Positions 62,626 through 64,000 of a stretch of 64,000 nucleotides of DNA are shown here, one piece after another. Every line of letters begins with the position of its first letter. Positions within the stretch are counted from its first letter, which is position 1. The DNA comes from Arthrobacter caoxuetaonis (GTDB lineage Bacteria > Actinomycetota > Actinomycetes > Actinomycetales > Micrococcaceae): the NCBI RefSeq assembly GCF_023921125.1, contig NZ_CP099466.1:1922001-1986000 (forward strand), in the 5' to 3' direction. The notes under the pieces are model-generated. The model had not been told where the DNA came from. It worked only from the letters and a program-made list of their open reading frames with translations, and did no database searches. The position numbers and the translations under genes are program-made.

Positions 62626-63576
62626 TCAAGCCTGCCTCGCCGCCCGGAACGCAAGGAAGGCCTCCCTGCTGCTGCGCGAGGGCGTGAAACCAAACTCGTC
62701 CTTCAACGCACTGTTGTCCAGGACGGGCCGGTAACGCAGGAAGCGCAGCTGCTCGGGGCCGTGGACGGTCAGCTTCAGCTTGTGCCCCAGCCAGAGACCG
62801 GCAGCCAGCAGCGGTGCGGGAACAGTGATGGTCCGTTTGCCCAGCAGGTCCGCGATCTCCCGCATGGTCAGGGCGCCGTCACCGGCTACGTTAAAGATGC
62901 CGCTGCGGCCGGTCAGCACTGCCTGCACCATGGCGTCAGCCACATCCTGGTCCCAGATGAACACAAACGGTGACTCGCTTCCGGCCACACGCAGCAGCCG
63001 GGGCGCATCAAAGAGGGCGGTGATCTGGTTGCGGACCCGCTCCCCCAGGATGGTGCCGATCCGGAAGATGGTCTGCTGCAGTTCAGGATGCTCGTCCCGG
63101 AACCTGGCGAGCTCTTCTTCAACCAATCGCTTATGGCGGGAGTAGGCGAACTCGTCGTTGCCGCGCAGCGGATCGGATTCGCGGAGCCAGTCCGGGTTGT
63201 CGGCGTGGTAGCCGTACGCGGCACCGGAGGAGGAGATCACCACGTGCTTCACACCGGACTGCGTGCACGCCGCCAAAACGGTCCGTGATCCCACCACGTC
63301 GACCTGGAACTCCTGCTCCCGGGTGGTGTCCTTGCCGGGATTCACAATCGCCGCCAGGTGGACCACGGTGTCGATCCTGTGCGCCTGCAGCAGGCGTGCG
63401 ACATCGGGGGAACAAACATCCGCCAGGGCGTACTCGACGCCGTCGAGCCTGCGCTCTTCTGCCGGCTCCCGGATGTCGAGGCTGAGCACATGGCTGACAC
63501 CGGGGTCTGCCGCCAGCCGCGCCACAACCGCACTGCCGAGAAATCCGTTGCCGCCGGTGACGCACACGCGGGTCAC
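62626..63576 (-). CDS. NAD-dependent epimerase/dehydratase family protein
   Basis: 316 residues from a GTG at 63576 with GGAGGAAG upstream. The extended-SDR motif GGNGFLG is at about 8-14, VISSSGAAYGYH at about 110 with the catalytic Ser, and YSRHKRLVEEE (YxxxK) at about 137. It resembles Gne/UDP-sugar epimerase-like enzymes or 3-beta-HSD-type proteins; substrate not known. The GTG overlaps the BASS gene stop (GTGA). Confidence 0.88.
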   Translation of the reverse strand: MTRVCVTGGNGFLGSAVVARLAADPGVSHVLSLDIREPAEERRLDGVEYALADVCSPDVARLLQAHRIDTVVHLAAIVNPGKDTTREQEFQVDVVGSRTVLAACTQSGVKHVVISSSGAAYGYHADNPDWLRESDPLRGNDEFAYSRHKRLVEEELARFRDEHPELQQTIFRIGTILGERVRNQITALFDAPRLLRVAGSESPFVFIWDQDVADAMVQAVLTGRSGIFNVAGDGALTMREIADLLGKRTITVPAPLLAAGLWLGHKLKLTVHGPEQLRFLRYRPVLDNSALKDEFGFTPSRSSREAFLAFRAARQA

Positions 63577-64000
63577 AGAGCTTCCTCCCGCTGTCCGTCC
63601 AGTCCCGCAGCCCGTTTCGCATCCCGGCGCCGCCACCACGCGGCGAGGACAAGTCCGGCCAGGATGTCCCAGATGCCCCACCAGGCCGCGACCATGGCCA
63701 TTCCGCCGAGCCCGGCGAAGAACGTGAGGGTCAGACCGAGCCCCAGCCCGGTGTTGCGTGCCCCGACCTCGAAGGTAACCGCCCTGCGGCTGGGCTCATC
63801 CAGCCGGACCGCGGCCGCCGCCCAGTACCCGACGGCCAGTGCAACGGCGTCGTGCAGTAAAACGACCAGGAAAATCGTGCCGAGGTGTTCCCGGAGCGGG
63901 CCCAGGTTGCTTGCCGTTCCGGCCACGATAAACGCCAGGAGGGCGATCAGCCCGATGCGCTGGACCCAGGGCCGCAACCGGTCCGTGAGGCCGGGAAAGC
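63573..64000 (-). CDS. bile acid:sodium symporter (BASS) family protein, partial
   Basis: The frame is open to the window edge and gives about 142 C-terminal residues with four membrane helices. The family signature EVGARNTGLGLGL is present, as is GTASNLGPLREHL. BASS carriers move organic anions with sodium. The N-terminus lies beyond base 64000. Confidence 0.85.
   Translation of the reverse strand, partial: FPGLTDRLRPWVQRIGLIALLAFIVAGTASNLGPLREHLGTIFLVVLLHDAVALAVGYWAAAAVRLDEPSRRAVTFEVGARNTGLGLGLTLTFFAGLGGMAMVAAWWGIWDILAGLVLAAWWRRRDAKRAAGLDGQREEAL

Overview
The window is high-GC actinobacterial DNA, most likely from the Arthrobacter group of the Micrococcaceae. The evidence is the gene set and order: an aa3-bc1 respiratory cluster with ctaF, the runs hrcA-dnaJ-rsmE, PhoH-ybeY-CorC-era and leuA/recO/uppS, and the runs lepA-hemW and leuS-degV-(island)-comEA-comEC-holA with DUF3043, DUF3054 and DUF3097 proteins. 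GTG and TTG starts are frequent and GC3 is strong. This is inference from protein families; no database was searched.

Layout. 0-9.6 kb: a 3' gene fragment, a DNA alkylation repair enzyme, an SDR dehydrogenase, two hydrolase or membrane genes, a MacB-type ABC exporter with a TetR regulator, a lone Lrp-type sensor domain and trpD. 9.7-21 kb: the respiratory chain (ctaE-qcrC-qcrA-qcrB on +, ctaC-ctaD-ctaF on -), split by a GntR regulator, then erpA and a dipeptidase. 21-38 kb: core metabolism and RNA or ribosome maturation (pyrD, uppS, recO, leuA, LCP ligase, era, CorC, ybeY, PhoH, rsmE, dnaJ, hrcA). 38-51 kb: hemW, lepA, a lone PemK-like toxin, rpsT, a pentapeptide protein, holA, a double TetR regulator, comEC and comEA. 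51.5-57.5 kb: an accessory island. 57.5-64 kb: degV, leuS, an ECF sigma factor with a SnoaL-like tail, an epimerase and a truncated BASS transporter.

The most interesting part is the island between comEA and degV. It looks lower in GC and holds an 891-residue LysM protein of unrecognised type, a convergent 532-residue protein with a C-terminal Tox-REase-5-like nuclease domain, small unrecognised reading frames and a decayed stretch. At its left edge lies an internally deleted remnant of degV, while the intact degV sits at its right edge. This looks like integration of a toxin module by recombination at degV.

Two leucine-sensing leaders are visible. leuA is preceded by a 19-codon reading frame with CTC CTT CTT and a potential pseudoknot. 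leuS is preceded by an 8-codon frame, MTALLLLR, followed by a hairpin and a U-tract terminator. In both, a -10-like hexamer sits six bases before the start codon, which suggests leaderless translation of the leader peptide. Other regulatory sites are a near-perfect CIRCE upstream of hrcA, a palindrome upstream of gntR, and a 26-bp tandem repeat upstream of the double TetR gene.
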